A stretch of 64,000 nt of DNA from Saprospiraceae bacterium UBA2365 (GCA_002344345.1 DDTL01000069.1:1-64000), one strand, 5' to 3'. Numbered from the stretch's first letter, positions 17,863 to 27,839 are shown. Numbers and translations are program-made. The notes: generated by a model from the sequence alone, not told the origin.

Positions 17863-18675
17863 TTAAAACTGATCTTTAAGTAAAGATTTATAAAACTTAA
17901 TGATTTCCGGAACATAGTGATCTTCATCATAAGCTAAAAATGGCTTGTCCTGTTCCATTATCAGCTTAAGAACGTTTTCATCCGTAAAATGGCTCCCTTG
18001 TATGATGGCATCTGAGTTCGCAATGGCACCTTTATTCAAAATAACCTCACCATTTTCAAAATAATCATCCAGATCTTCCTGGCTCAGGTCGTTGATCATA
18101 GCTTTTTCTACAAAATTTGGCGCCAGTTTGATGTTACAGGGATTGTCATAAACTGATAATACTACCTTTGCGTCCTGGTAAATCGGATCATCTTTATAAA
18201 CTTTTTTGAGATAAAGCGGGACCATACTGCTCATCCAGCCGTGCACATGCACAATATCGGGCGCCCAGCCAAATTTTTTAACTGTTTCCAAAACGCCTTT
18301 GCAGAAGAACACCATCCTGCTATCATTATCTTCAAACAAATTGCCTTCTTCATCCCTGAACATATATTTCCTCCTGAAAAATTCCTCATTATCAAGAAAA
18401 TATACCTGGATTCTCGAATCCGGTAAAGAAGCAACTTTTATTATCAAAGGAAAATCATCGTCATCAATGATGATGTTCATCCCGGACAGCCTGACCACTT
18501 CATGTAACCTGTGTCTTCTTTCGTTTATTAAACCAAATTTAGGCATCAGGATCCTTATTTCAAAAGAACTTTTATGTGTTTGCATGGTCAGTTCTTTCAT
18601 AAGGGAGGAAATTGCCGTGATTGTTGTGTATGGTTCTATTTCCTGGGTTACAAACAGGATCCTCTTTTTATCCAT
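17863..18675 (-). CDS. Stand-alone glycogen/starch synthase N-terminal domain protein
   Basis: A 270-residue protein resembling only the N-terminal GT5 domain of glycogen synthase: KRILFVTQEIEPYTTITAISSLMKEL, then IRILMPKFGLINERRHRLHEVVR, and DIVHVHGWMSSMVPLYLK. Full GT5 enzymes are about 480 residues and need the C-terminal Rossmann domain to bind ADP-glucose. That half is absent, and no continuation is encoded downstream. Similar short forms beside DUF4270/glmS occur in Bacteroidota, so this is probably a genuine short family rather than a fresh truncation. Catalytic activity is doubtful. Confidence 0.78.
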   Translation of the reverse strand: MDKKRILFVTQEIEPYTTITAISSLMKELTMQTHKSSFEIRILMPKFGLINERRHRLHEVVRLSGMNIIIDDDDFPLIIKVASLPDSRIQVYFLDNEEFFRRKYMFRDEEGNLFEDNDSRMVFFCKGVLETVKKFGWAPDIVHVHGWMSSMVPLYLKKVYKDDPIYQDAKVVLSVYDNPCNIKLAPNFVEKAMINDLSQEDLDDYFENGEVILNKGAIANSDAIIQGSHFTDENVLKLIMEQDKPFLAYDEDHYVPEIIKFYKSLLKDQF

Positions 18676-18838
18676 AAATGTTTTTTTACCATAAAGCCAA
18701 ACGGTTATGCAAAATTAATAAAAAATACATTCATTATCAAAAGTATTTAATACCTGCATATCCTTTAGGCTCAAAATAAACCACTAACCAGGCTGTTTTG
18801 TTGCCTGGAACATCTTTTAATGCCCTGTTAATCTTTAC

Positions 18839-20248
18839 TTAGCTTACCCATTGCATCAGTAAGGCGGCTATAATGCCGCCGTATGTTCCAATGGCATATC
18901 CTAAAACTGCAAGTAAAACGCCTACTGGTGCCAATGCAGGATTGAAAGCCGTGGCCACTATGGGCGCCGAGGCGGCTCCTCCTACATTCGCAGTGCTTCC
19001 TACAGCCATAAAAAAGAATGGCGACCTGGTTAATTTACTGACTATCAGCATTAAAAGGGCATGGATCAAAATCCAGATCAAAGCGATCAAAACCAACCCT
19101 ATGTTTTGCCAGATTTCAGATATATTCATTTTCATACCGATGGTCGCAACCAGCATATAGATAAAAACAGTTGCCCATCTCGATGCACCGATGCCCTCCA
19201 GCTTCCGCATTTTGGTGAATGACAACCATAATCCAAATGTTGTGGCTATGACCACCAACCAAAAAAAGTGTTCCATCACTGTATTTAATCCTATTTTTAT
19301 GAGTGCCGTCTCAAATTGTCCCATAAAAACCGATAAAACATCCGCCCCGAAATGAGATAGCCCAACTCCTCCAAATACTATACCCGTCAATAGCATAAGG
19401 TCTTTAGTCTGCGGAATTCTTTCAATGGATGCTCTGTAATCCTTCACTTTTTCCAATAATTGCTCAATAGCTGTGTTGTCGGCTTTAAGCCATTTGTCAA
19501 TTTTTTTTGTGATCCCGGCTCCGTACAGTAAAAATCCCATCCAGATATTGGCAATCAACACATCCACTACCACAATAGTGGCAAACAGATTATCCGCCAC
19601 CTGATAAATTTCCTTCATGGCCGTTTGATTGGCTCCACCTCCGATCCAGCTGCCTGCCATTGTACTTAAACCTTTCCACAAATCCTGTGAATCAATCCTG
19701 ATCAGCCCCGGAGCAATGGTTTGTACGATAATGATTGCAATCGGTCCGCCTATGATCACACCTGCAGATCCTGTCAGAAATATCAGCAACGGTTTGAGTC
19801 CAAGACTTTTAAGGGCTTTCAGATCTATGCTCAGGGTTAAAAGGATCAAACTCGCAGGCAACAGGTATCGTGATGCTACAAAATAGAGGCTTGAATTTTG
19901 TTCAAAGGCACTCAATTCTTCAGTTGTGATTTTATGTTCAACAATGAATGCATGTAAGGTTTTCCAATCAACATCTGAAGGGAAAGTGGCAAAATAATTT
20001 TCCTTTAAATAGCTTGACAGGGCGCCTAAATCATACCATGTTGGTGCTATCAAGCCTAATGGCCAGTGTAAAAAGGCGGGAATAAAGTAGCACAAAAGTA
20101 AGGCCGGGAAAAAAATATAAAACCTTTGCCAATACTTGTTTTTACTTGCCGCAGTGGTGACAATTCCGGCAAGAATGATCATCAATAAACCAAAAATAAC
20201 CGCATCGTTTGTGATCAATGGTTGTATACTCATCCTTTTTTTTCCCAA
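18839..20248 (-). CDS. DUF819 family membrane protein
   Basis: A 469-residue polytopic membrane protein with roughly twelve hydrophobic segments. DUF819 (YjcL-like) features include LGLKPLLIFLTGSAGVIIGGP, STMAGSWIGGGANQTAMKE and the C-terminal GSTANVGGAASAPIVATAF. The two Gly-rich repeats in each half suggest an inverted-repeat carrier fold. The substrate is unknown. The gene ends before the glycogen-synthase-like gene and begins just after the uxuA terminator candidate, so it is probably transcribed alone. Confidence 0.8.
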   Translation of the reverse strand: MGKKRMSIQPLITNDAVIFGLLMIILAGIVTTAASKNKYWQRFYIFFPALLLCYFIPAFLHWPLGLIAPTWYDLGALSSYLKENYFATFPSDVDWKTLHAFIVEHKITTEELSAFEQNSSLYFVASRYLLPASLILLTLSIDLKALKSLGLKPLLIFLTGSAGVIIGGPIAIIIVQTIAPGLIRIDSQDLWKGLSTMAGSWIGGGANQTAMKEIYQVADNLFATIVVVDVLIANIWMGFLLYGAGITKKIDKWLKADNTAIEQLLEKVKDYRASIERIPQTKDLMLLTGIVFGGVGLSHFGADVLSVFMGQFETALIKIGLNTVMEHFFWLVVIATTFGLWLSFTKMRKLEGIGASRWATVFIYMLVATIGMKMNISEIWQNIGLVLIALIWILIHALLMLIVSKLTRSPFFFMAVGSTANVGGAASAPIVATAFNPALAPVGVLLAVLGYAIGTYGGIIAALLMQWVS

Positions 20249-20260
20249 TGATAATGATTA

Positions 20261-20290
20261 GAAAAAAAAAATCCAATTTTATTCCGGATT
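20261..20290 (-). terminator. Possible terminator of lacI-uxuA transcript
   Basis: Read on the minus strand, a short stem AATCC/GGATT with an 11-nt loop (plus coordinates 20270-20274 and 20286-20290) is followed by about ten T residues. It lies downstream of uxuA and upstream of the DUF819 start. The stem is only 5 bp, so the call rests mainly on the T-run. Confidence 0.42.
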
Positions 20291-20398
20291 TAGTGGCCGG
20301 AAAAACTGAATGTTGAGGCGCTTAAAATTTGAATTCATGTTTTTTTGGCAGAACTATAAGGAAAATTGATCTTCGAAATAAAGCCACACAGAATATTT

Positions 20399-20462
20399 AC
20401 CCCGTAGGATATATATTCAACGGGGTTGAACCCTGTAGGATGTTAATCCAACGGGGTCGAAC
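20399..20462. repeat. Two tandem 31-bp units with palindromic ends
   Basis: Two adjacent degenerate units share the pattern CCCNGTAGGAT-N8-CCAACGGGGTNGAA. The first contains the perfect inverted repeat ACCCCGT (20399-20405) / ACGGGGT (20420-20426). This looks like a Bacteroidota intergenic palindromic repeat, not a gene. A related hairpin AACCC/GGGTT is at 23133-23149. The rest of the 301-bp gap 20249-20549 shows no gene. Confidence 0.7.
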
Positions 20463-20549
20463 CCACATAGTGAAGCGGCTTGGGGTTCTTAAATTGTTTT
20501 CTCTTTGCTTCTGGCTCGTCCAGATCAGGAATTATCAATGTTTCCGGGA

Positions 20550-21722
20550 TCAATCCCCGATGGATGACTGAATGGCATATTCAACGCCTCTCAACTCCGC
20601 CAAACCTTTCATTCTGCCCAATCCTGAATATCCCGGATAGGCATTTTTTTTCACATCGTCCATGATCTTAGGCCCATGATCAGGCCTCATTGGGATGGAT
20701 CTGTTTTCCTTCTGCATGAGATGAACCACATTTTTTATGATTTGGAACATGTTCGCATCACCTTCCAGATGGTTTGCTTCATAAAAATCTCCGTTTTCCA
20801 GTATTTTTGTGTTGCGGAGGTGTAAAAAATAAATTCTTGAGCCAAAATCTTCAGTCATTTTGACCAGGTCGTTATCTCTTCTGGCTCCGAACGATCCTGT
20901 GCAAAAACAAAGGCCATTGCTTTCGTTGGGTACTGCATCGAATAAAAACGAACAGTCTGCTGATGTATGGATTATCCTTGGCAATCCAAAAACAGAATAA
21001 GGCGGATCATCCGGATGTACAGCCAATTGTATACCAGATTCATCAGCAACCGGACATATTTTTTTCAGGAAATACACCAAATTGGTTTTCATTTTTTCTC
21101 TGGTCACTTTCCTGTATTTTTCTATTTTCTGACGTAGATCTTCCATATTGAAGTGTTCGTCTGCCCCCGGCAAAGGAAGCAAAAAATTATTTTTGATCCT
21201 GTCGATTTCAGATTGTCCGAGTTTTTCATAAAAGTGTTTCAATCTTTCATACTCTGCAGTGGAGTATTCGTCGCGTGCATCATGTCTTTTCAGAATAAAC
21301 AAGTCGAAAACTGCATATTCATCTTTTTTGAAATACAAAATTCCGCTCCCGTCTTCCCTTTGATAATCTACATCCGTCCTCAGCCAGTCGAGCAAAGGCA
21401 TGAAATTATAAGTGATCACTTTTATGCCGGCTTTAGCCAGGTTCTGCATGGATAAAATATATTTTCTGATCAGGTCATCCCTGTCCTCATAACCCAGTTT
21501 GATGTGATCATGCACCGGAAGACTTTCAACCACCTCCCATTTCAGACCGTGATTTTCTATTTCAGCTTTGTATTGAATGATGGTATCATAATCCCAGATC
21601 TCCCCGGGAAGATACTGGTGTAAGGCAGATACAACACCGGTGCATCCGGCCTGCCTGATGTCCTGCAAAGTGACTTCATCTTTGTGTCCATACCATCTCA
21701 TGCACTGGATCAAGGTGTACAT
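20550..21722 (-). CDS. uxuA: D-mannonate dehydratase
   Basis: UxuA dehydrates D-mannonate to 2-keto-3-deoxygluconate in glucuronate breakdown. The 390-residue length is typical. Family landmarks are MRWYGHKDEVTLQDIRQAGCTGVV at the start, AVHPDDPPYSVFGLPRI, FCTGSFGARRDND, FLHLRN, HLEGDANM and MRPDHGPKIMDD, which include the metal-binding Cys, His and Asp residues. It follows lacI in the same orientation with a 70-bp gap. No uxaC or uxuB is present here, so the rest of the pathway must be elsewhere. The divergent xylose genes suggest combined use of glucuronoxylan. Confidence 0.95.
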   Translation of the reverse strand: MYTLIQCMRWYGHKDEVTLQDIRQAGCTGVVSALHQYLPGEIWDYDTIIQYKAEIENHGLKWEVVESLPVHDHIKLGYEDRDDLIRKYILSMQNLAKAGIKVITYNFMPLLDWLRTDVDYQREDGSGILYFKKDEYAVFDLFILKRHDARDEYSTAEYERLKHFYEKLGQSEIDRIKNNFLLPLPGADEHFNMEDLRQKIEKYRKVTREKMKTNLVYFLKKICPVADESGIQLAVHPDDPPYSVFGLPRIIHTSADCSFLFDAVPNESNGLCFCTGSFGARRDNDLVKMTEDFGSRIYFLHLRNTKILENGDFYEANHLEGDANMFQIIKNVVHLMQKENRSIPMRPDHGPKIMDDVKKNAYPGYSGLGRMKGLAELRGVEYAIQSSIGD

Positions 21723-21792
21723 AGTAGCTTATTAAGTTGACAATGTGATTGATATTTATTTTTGATCAGGCTTTATTCTTTCAAAAACAGGA

Positions 21793-22848
21793 TCAAATTG
21801 TTGATTGTTTTCTTCTGCCTGATTTTAATGATGACTTGCGTATGATCAACTCTGAGTGAACAATAATGGTGGAAAGCTGACTTACATCTGTTTTTCCCAA
21901 AAGATGGTTGATCAATTGTGTAGCCGCAACTTCACCCATAAGGAAACCATTATAATTGACGGTGGTCAACTCCGGCTCTATGATCAGACTGATATTATCA
22001 TTGTTGAATCCCACCACCGCAATATCTTCAGGAACGCATTTGCCCATATCTTTAATTGCCTTGATAAAAGAGGCAGCAGTCAGATCATTTGTCACAAAAA
22101 CTCCCTCGGGAATGGGATTTAACTTTAAAATCTGTTTAGCCGCTTCTATGCCTGACTGGTAATCCAATTCATTAATGATGACAAAATCTTCCCTGAATTT
22201 TAAACCTGCATCGAGTAAAGCATCCCTGTATCCTGAAAATCTCCTCTTGTAGACATTTCTCAGTTGTGGACCTGTAACGATCGCAATATTTTTACAACCC
22301 TGTTGTATCAGATGATTTGTAGCCTCATATCCACCCTTATAATTATCAATGATCACTTTGGTACTTTGAAAAGAATCTTCAACCCGGTCAAAAAAAACCA
22401 GTGGAATATCCTTGTCAACAAAAGGCATGAAATGATCCAGATTATCCGTATTGAAAGCGAGAGAAGCGATGATCCCGTCCACCCGCTTATGGAATAGGTT
22501 GTTGGCATTTTTAACTTCCTTTTCCATCTGCTCCGAAGAGTGTGCAATGATCATATCATAACCTGCTTCGGTAGTCACTTTTTCAATTCCTCCCAATACC
22601 GAAGTAGTAAAACTAGATACCAACTCATGTATGATCACACCAATGGTATGGGATTTCTGCTTTCTGAGGTTTTTTGCAAAATTGTTGTGCCGGTAACCCA
22701 GATCTCTTGCTGCCTCATTGATTTTTTTCCTTGTTTTTTCACTGATTGATTTGCTGTTGTTCAACGCACGGCTCACCGTTGCTGTCGAAACATCAAGTTT
22801 CCTGGCAATATCATATATGGTGATTTCTTTTTTACCTTCCATATGCAA
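21793..22848 (-). CDS. LacI-family transcriptional regulator
   Basis: A 351-residue LacI/GalR repressor. The N-terminal helix-turn-helix is ITIYDIARKLDVSTATVSRALNN (about 9-31), followed by a hinge helix and a periplasmic-binding-protein-like effector domain (about 65-340) with KRVDGIIAS and PEDIAVVGFNND. It lies upstream of uxuA and diverges from xylB, so it probably controls both the uronate and xylose genes. The effector cannot be read from the sequence. Start candidates at Met1 and Met3 are close and equivalent. Confidence 0.93.
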   Translation of the reverse strand: MHMEGKKEITIYDIARKLDVSTATVSRALNNSKSISEKTRKKINEAARDLGYRHNNFAKNLRKQKSHTIGVIIHELVSSFTTSVLGGIEKVTTEAGYDMIIAHSSEQMEKEVKNANNLFHKRVDGIIASLAFNTDNLDHFMPFVDKDIPLVFFDRVEDSFQSTKVIIDNYKGGYEATNHLIQQGCKNIAIVTGPQLRNVYKRRFSGYRDALLDAGLKFREDFVIINELDYQSGIEAAKQILKLNPIPEGVFVTNDLTAASFIKAIKDMGKCVPEDIAVVGFNNDNISLIIEPELTTVNYNGFLMGEVAATQLINHLLGKTDVSQLSTIIVHSELIIRKSSLKSGRRKQSTI

Positions 22849-22897
22849 TCTATTACATTAACATCCTCGTTACTATAAGATAAATCAGATTCCTATG

Positions 22898-22905
22898 CAA
22901 ACTTA
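22898..22905 (-). promoter_or_regulatory. Bacteroidota-type -7 element of lacI
   Basis: On the minus strand TAAGTTTG fits the Bacteroidota -7 consensus TAnnTTTG exactly. It would start transcription about 43 nt upstream of the lacI ATG. No good TTTG -33 box is present at the usual spacing. The preceding bases include a TGCAA half-site that also occurs at the xylB promoter. Confidence 0.45.
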
Positions 22906-23075
22906 ACACATCTTTTTTTAAAACTGAAATTAATGAAAATCATTGTGTTTCCGAATAAAAAATAAAAAGTATAAAATTGTTTATCAATTAATTACAATAC
23001 TCCTGAATATTTTTTTTATGCCCAAAGTTTCTAAATTTAATGTTTCAACTGTCAAAAAAAATAAAAAAATAATTA

Positions 23076-23114
23076 TGCAACAGATTGCACAATTTAATTT
23101 ATTCATTAAATTTG
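23076..23114 (+). promoter_or_regulatory. Candidate xylB promoter with overlapping inverted repeat
   Basis: A -33 TTG (23085-23087) and a perfect TAnnTTTG element, TAAATTTG (23107-23114), are 19 nt apart, which fits the Bacteroidota promoter model. The leader to the xylB ATG would be about 100 nt. An inverted repeat TGCAA-CAGA-TTGCA (23076-23089) overlaps the -33 box and is a candidate operator for the divergent LacI repressor. The 368-bp gap 22849-23216 is otherwise AT-rich and holds no gene. Confidence 0.5.
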
Positions 23115-23216
23115 TTAGCGTCATATTATTCAAACCCGGAGTGTGGGTTCAGTTAGTTCATAAGATGTGAGGTAATGAATACTCACAGTCTGTTCACTGT
23201 TGATTAAAATGTTAAA

Positions 23217-24704
23217 ATGTACGCAATTGGATATGATATAGGAAGTTCCTCTGTGAAAGCTTCAATAGTCAGAAAAGACGATGGAATGCTTGTGGCTCAA
23301 GGTAAATATCCCGGTTATGAAATGCCCATAGCTTCGCCCCAACCCGGATGGGCAGAACAGGATCCGGAAAACTGGTGGCAAAACGTCTGCATACTCACGC
23401 ATTCTCTAATAAAACAACATCATATCGAACCTTCACATATTCAAAGCATTGGCATTTCATACCAAATGCACGGACTTGTTTTGTTGGATAAAAACCAACA
23501 GGTTTTAAGACCTTCGATCATCTGGTGCGACAGCCGCTCAGGCTTTTATGGAGAAAAAGCACACCATGATCTGGGTGCTGATTATACCCTTGGCCATTTA
23601 CTGAATTCTCCGGGAAATTTTACTGCTTCTAAACTGAGATGGGTGATTGAAAATGAACCGACCCTTTCTGAACGCATCGATAAATGGTTGCTGCCCGGAG
23701 ATTTCATTGCCATGAAATTCACCGGCGAGATTTGCAGCACTTTATCAGGTTATTCGGAAGGCATTCTCTGGGATTTCAAAAATAACCAGCCTGCCTTAAA
23801 ACTCATGGAATATTATGGTATTCCTGATCAGATCATGCCAACATTGGTTGATACTTTTTCCATTCAGGGTAAAGTCACTACACAGGCAGCGCTGGAAAGT
23901 GGTCTGGCACCGGGAACTCCGGTAACCTACAGAGCTGGCGACCAACCCAATAATGCACTTTCGCTCAACGTGTTACATCCGGGTGATGTGGCAGCAACGG
24001 GTGGCACTTCAGGTGTGATCTTTGGCATCACTGATCAGGCAATTTACGATCCTGACTCAAGGGTTAATGGATTTGCCCATGTCAACCACCATTCTGACCA
24101 TCCACGGATCGGACAATTATTGTGTATCAACGGTTGCGGCATTCAATACGCATGGATCAGACAACATGTTGCCGGGGAACAGGGAGATTATAATAAAATG
24201 GAACTCGAAATTGCAAAAATACCGGTCGGTTCGGATGGACTCCTGATCTTTCCGTTTGGCAATGGCAGCGAACGGATGCTGAAGGATCAATTGACCGGAG
24301 CCCGTGTAGATAATTTGCAATTCAATAGACATACGCGCACTCATATCTACAGGGCAGCCCTCGAAGGCATTGCTTTCTCATTCGGGTATGGCATGGAAAT
24401 ACTCAGATCTGTTGGCATAAAGCCGGAAAGCATCCGTGTGGGTAATGACAATCTTTTCCTTTCACAAACTTTCACCAAAACGATGGCCAATCTTTTGCAA
24501 TGCAATATTGAAATGTATAACATTACCGGTTCAACCGGAGCCGCAAAAGCCTCTATGGTGGCAACAGGCAGTTTTGGTTCCGTGGAAGAAGCCATAGCTG
24601 ACGTGAAACCTGTACAATGTACTTTTTATGAAAAAGACTACATTGAATATATGCATGCATATGAACTTTGGCGCAAAAAACTGGAAGACTTCATTGATTT
24701 ATAA
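23217..24704 (+). CDS. xylB: Xylulokinase
   Basis: XylB phosphorylates D-xylulose to xylulose-5-phosphate, the entry to the pentose phosphate pathway. This 495-residue FGGY-family kinase has the N-terminal phosphate-binding YDIGSSSVKASI and the substrate-contact segment YQMHGLVLLD. The C-terminal ATP-site segments RVGNDNLFLSQTF and GSTGAAKASMVA are also present. xylA follows with a 14-bp gap, which makes xylulose rather than another pentulose the natural substrate. It is the first gene of the plus-strand unit that diverges from lacI. Confidence 0.94.
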   Translation: MYAIGYDIGSSSVKASIVRKDDGMLVAQGKYPGYEMPIASPQPGWAEQDPENWWQNVCILTHSLIKQHHIEPSHIQSIGISYQMHGLVLLDKNQQVLRPSIIWCDSRSGFYGEKAHHDLGADYTLGHLLNSPGNFTASKLRWVIENEPTLSERIDKWLLPGDFIAMKFTGEICSTLSGYSEGILWDFKNNQPALKLMEYYGIPDQIMPTLVDTFSIQGKVTTQAALESGLAPGTPVTYRAGDQPNNALSLNVLHPGDVAATGGTSGVIFGITDQAIYDPDSRVNGFAHVNHHSDHPRIGQLLCINGCGIQYAWIRQHVAGEQGDYNKMELEIAKIPVGSDGLLIFPFGNGSERMLKDQLTGARVDNLQFNRHTRTHIYRAALEGIAFSFGYGMEILRSVGIKPESIRVGNDNLFLSQTFTKTMANLLQCNIEMYNITGSTGAAKASMVATGSFGSVEEAIADVKPVQCTFYEKDYIEYMHAYELWRKKLEDFIDL

Positions 24705-24718
24705 CTAAATATCAGACC

Positions 24719-26029
24719 GTGAGCAAATACTTCAAAGACATTCATGAAATTCAGTATGAAGGAAAGAATTCTAAAAACCCTTTAGCTTTCAGATGGTATA
24801 ATGAAAAAGAAAAAATCGGAGGAAAAACGATGAAAGATCATTTTCGTTTTGCCGTTGCTTACTGGCATAGCTTCTGCGGGAACGGGAGTGATCCCTTCGG
24901 CGATCCTACCAGACCGATGACCTGGTTAAATGCCAGCGATCCTTATCAAAAAGCAAAAGATAAAATGGATGCAGCATTTGAATTTATTTCAAAACTGGGT
25001 GTTCCATATTATTGTTTTCATGACGTTGACCTCATCGAAGAAGGTGATTCTGTAGCTGAATATGAAAAAAGGATTCAGTTCATCACTGACTATGCCCTGG
25101 AAAAGCAAAAAGAAAGCGGGATCAAACTACTTTGGGGCACAGCCAATCTTTTTTCTCACCCGAGATACATGAATGGGGCAGCCACCAATCCGGACTTCCG
25201 CGTGGTAGCCCGAGCAGCCGTTCAGATCAAAAATGCACTGGATGCAACGATCAAACTGGGCGGAGAAAACTATGTTTTTTGGGGAGGTAGGGAAGGATAC
25301 TTGTCTTTACTCAATACAAACGTTAAAAAAGAGCTGGATCATCTCGCCGGATTTTTACACATGGCCAGGGAATATGGGAGAAAAAACGGTTTTAAAGGTA
25401 CTTTCCTGATCGAACCTAAACCAATGGAACCTTCCAAACATCAATATGATTATGACGCTGCCACTGTGTTGGGATTCCTCCGGGAATATGATTTGCTGGA
25501 TGATTTTGCACTCAATCTTGAAGTAAATCATGCTACTTTGGCGGGTCATACAATGGAACACGAAATGACAATAGCAGCAAAAGCCGGTAAACTGGGCAGC
25601 ATGGATGCCAACCGCGGAGATTACCAGAATGGCTGGGATACAGATCAGTTTCCGATAGATATTCATGAATTAACCCAGATCATGATGGTGTTTCTGGAAA
25701 GCGAAGGTTTCAAAACAGGCGGGATCAATTTTGATGCTAAAATTCGTAGAAATTCCTCAGATCCCGAAGATCTGTTCATTGCACATATCTCCGGAATGGA
25801 TGCTTTTGCCCGGGCTTTGGTCATTGCTGACAAGATCCTGAATGAATCTCCCTATCTGCAGAAAAAACAAGCCAGGTACAGCAGTTTTGATTCTGGTGAT
25901 GGCACCCTGTTTTCCAATGGTATGCTGACTTTGGAGCAATTAGCAGCGATCGGATCATCCGTAGGTGAACCGGACAAGATCAGCGGAAAGCAGGAGTGGT
26001 TCGAACAGTTGATTGCCATGTATATTTAA
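24719..26029 (+). CDS. xylA: Xylose isomerase
   Basis: XylA interconverts D-xylose and D-xylulose. The 436-residue class II enzyme shows the catalytic HDVD motif (His101, Asp104), FWGGREGY, the metal-binding EPKPMEPSKHQYD, NLEVNHATLAGH and MDANRGD. The start is GTG at 24719, giving the usual family N-terminus; no upstream ATG fits. It is 14 bp after xylB and very likely translated from the same mRNA. Confidence 0.97.
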   Translation: MSKYFKDIHEIQYEGKNSKNPLAFRWYNEKEKIGGKTMKDHFRFAVAYWHSFCGNGSDPFGDPTRPMTWLNASDPYQKAKDKMDAAFEFISKLGVPYYCFHDVDLIEEGDSVAEYEKRIQFITDYALEKQKESGIKLLWGTANLFSHPRYMNGAATNPDFRVVARAAVQIKNALDATIKLGGENYVFWGGREGYLSLLNTNVKKELDHLAGFLHMAREYGRKNGFKGTFLIEPKPMEPSKHQYDYDAATVLGFLREYDLLDDFALNLEVNHATLAGHTMEHEMTIAAKAGKLGSMDANRGDYQNGWDTDQFPIDIHELTQIMMVFLESEGFKTGGINFDAKIRRNSSDPEDLFIAHISGMDAFARALVIADKILNESPYLQKKQARYSSFDSGDGTLFSNGMLTLEQLAAIGSSVGEPDKISGKQEWFEQLIAMYI

Positions 26030-26036
26030 GGGAAAT

Positions 26037-26066
26037 TAATCAGTGGGTAAGCTGATTAGTCTTTTA
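26037..26066 (+). terminator. Hairpin after xylA
   Basis: An inverted repeat TAATCAG (26037-26043) / CTGATTA (26052-26058) is followed by GTCTTTTAG, just downstream of the xylA stop. It may act as a weak terminator or mRNA-processing site between xylA and the symporter gene. The T-run is short. Confidence 0.4.
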
Positions 26067-26213
26067 GTGTGAAACATTTGAACGTGAATATTGAGTAAAA
26101 GACACTAAAAATTGTGTTGGAACTTCAAATATTGACCCCGGGCATAACTCACAGGCTAAAAGACTTATAACCAAAAGACTATCAAACTAAACAAATACAA
26201 AAACTTATAACAT

Positions 26214-27839
26214 ATGCAACTACTGGATACTTTTGATTGGATAGTTATTGGCATTTATTTTGCCATACTGTTTGGATTGGCCATTTGGGTCATCAGACAA
26301 AAAACCGACAATACCGAAGAGTACTTCCTTGCTGGAAGGAATATAGGGTGGTTTGTGATCGGAGCATCGATCTTTGCCTCCAATATTGGTTCAGAACATA
26401 TTGTCGGACTGGCAGGGACAGGCGCTGCAGGCAAATTTCCATTGATCATCTATGAACTACACGCATGGATCGTATTGATGATGGGCTGGGTGTTCCTTCC
26501 TTTTTATGCCCGTAGCGGTGTGTTTACCATGCCGGAATTTTTGGAAAAAAGATTTGACGAGCGTTCCAGAAGGTTTCTGTCGATCATTTCTCTGGTTGCC
26601 TATATCCTGACTAAGGTTTCTGTGACCATTTATGCGGGAGGAATCGTCGTTTCAGCTCTTTTAGGCATTGAATTCTGGACAGGTGCACTGGCTACAGTCA
26701 TTTTGACCGGATTGTATACCGTTTTGGGTGGCATGAGAGCTGTGGTTTATACAGAAGCACTGCAGACGGTAGTTCTGGTGGTAGGGGCGGCAACACTGAC
26801 CATTATGGGGTTGGATGCCGTCGGTGGTTGGGGCGTAATGAGGGATGAACTGGGCCCACAGTTTTTCAATATGTGGCGGTCTGCCTCAGATCCTGAATTT
26901 CCCTGGCCTTCGCTTTTTATCACCAGTACGGTGGTAGGTATCTGGTATTGGTGCACAGATCAGTATATAGTTCAAAGAGCGCTGGCCGCTAAAAATCTCA
27001 AAGAGGGTCGGAGAGGCACCATTTTCGGTGCATTGCTTAAATTAATGCCTGTATTTTTATTTCTGATCCCTGGTGTGGTCGCACTGGTGCTCAAACAAAG
27101 AGGTGAATTGAACTGGGAGCGCTCGGACGAGGCCTTTGCAACCCTTTTGACTGTTATTTTACCAAGTGGAATGCGCGGTTTGGTAGCTGCCGGTTTATTG
27201 GCGGCATTGATGAGTTCACTGGCTTCTGTTTTCAATTCCAGTTCAACATTGTTTACCATAGATGTTTATAAGAAAAAGTATCCTCAATCATCAGAAAAGA
27301 AACTTGTAATGGTAGGCAGAATAGCCACGGTTGCTGTTGTGATCGCAGGCATCATCTGGATACCGATCATGTCCAACATTTCAGGCGTACTATATGAATA
27401 TCTCCAATCAGTTCAGGCATATATCGCTCCTCCCATCACGGCTGTTTTCCTGCTGGGTATCTTTTTGCCAAGAATCAACAGCAACGGAGCTTATGCTACT
27501 CTGGTTGGCGGATTCTTATTGGCTGGTCTCAGGATCAGCCTGGAAGTTTTTTCAAAAAACGGATCCATTCCTGAAGGAGGATTTTTCTATAATCTGGGCA
27601 TGATGAACTTCCTTCATTTCGGAGTGATTTCATTGGTAATTTCGCTAGCCATCGCGGTCATAGTCAGTATGTTCTCTCCGGCGCCAACGTTGCAAAAAGT
27701 ACGAGGACTGACTTTCAACACAATGACTAAAGAACAGATCCATGAAAATAAAAACAGTTTCAATTGGGTAGATATTGCGGCAACGATATTTATTCTATCC
27801 ATTGTTGCATTTGTGATGATCTATTTCAATGGAAAATGA
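26214..27839 (+). CDS. Sodium/sugar symporter, SSS family
   Basis: A 541-residue sodium:solute symporter with about fourteen hydrophobic segments. It has the SGLT-like signatures EYFLAGRNIGWFVIGASIFASNIGSEH and AGLLAALMSSLASVFNSSSTLFT. It belongs with the vSGLT-type sugar carriers. Placement directly after xylBA makes xylose or a xylo-oligosaccharide the likely cargo, taken up with Na+ across the inner membrane; specificity is inferred. The 184-bp gap upstream has a hairpin but no convincing separate promoter. Confidence 0.9.
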   Translation: MQLLDTFDWIVIGIYFAILFGLAIWVIRQKTDNTEEYFLAGRNIGWFVIGASIFASNIGSEHIVGLAGTGAAGKFPLIIYELHAWIVLMMGWVFLPFYARSGVFTMPEFLEKRFDERSRRFLSIISLVAYILTKVSVTIYAGGIVVSALLGIEFWTGALATVILTGLYTVLGGMRAVVYTEALQTVVLVVGAATLTIMGLDAVGGWGVMRDELGPQFFNMWRSASDPEFPWPSLFITSTVVGIWYWCTDQYIVQRALAAKNLKEGRRGTIFGALLKLMPVFLFLIPGVVALVLKQRGELNWERSDEAFATLLTVILPSGMRGLVAAGLLAALMSSLASVFNSSSTLFTIDVYKKKYPQSSEKKLVMVGRIATVAVVIAGIIWIPIMSNISGVLYEYLQSVQAYIAPPITAVFLLGIFLPRINSNGAYATLVGGFLLAGLRISLEVFSKNGSIPEGGFFYNLGMMNFLHFGVISLVISLAIAVIVSMFSPAPTLQKVRGLTFNTMTKEQIHENKNSFNWVDIAATIFILSIVAFVMIYFNGK

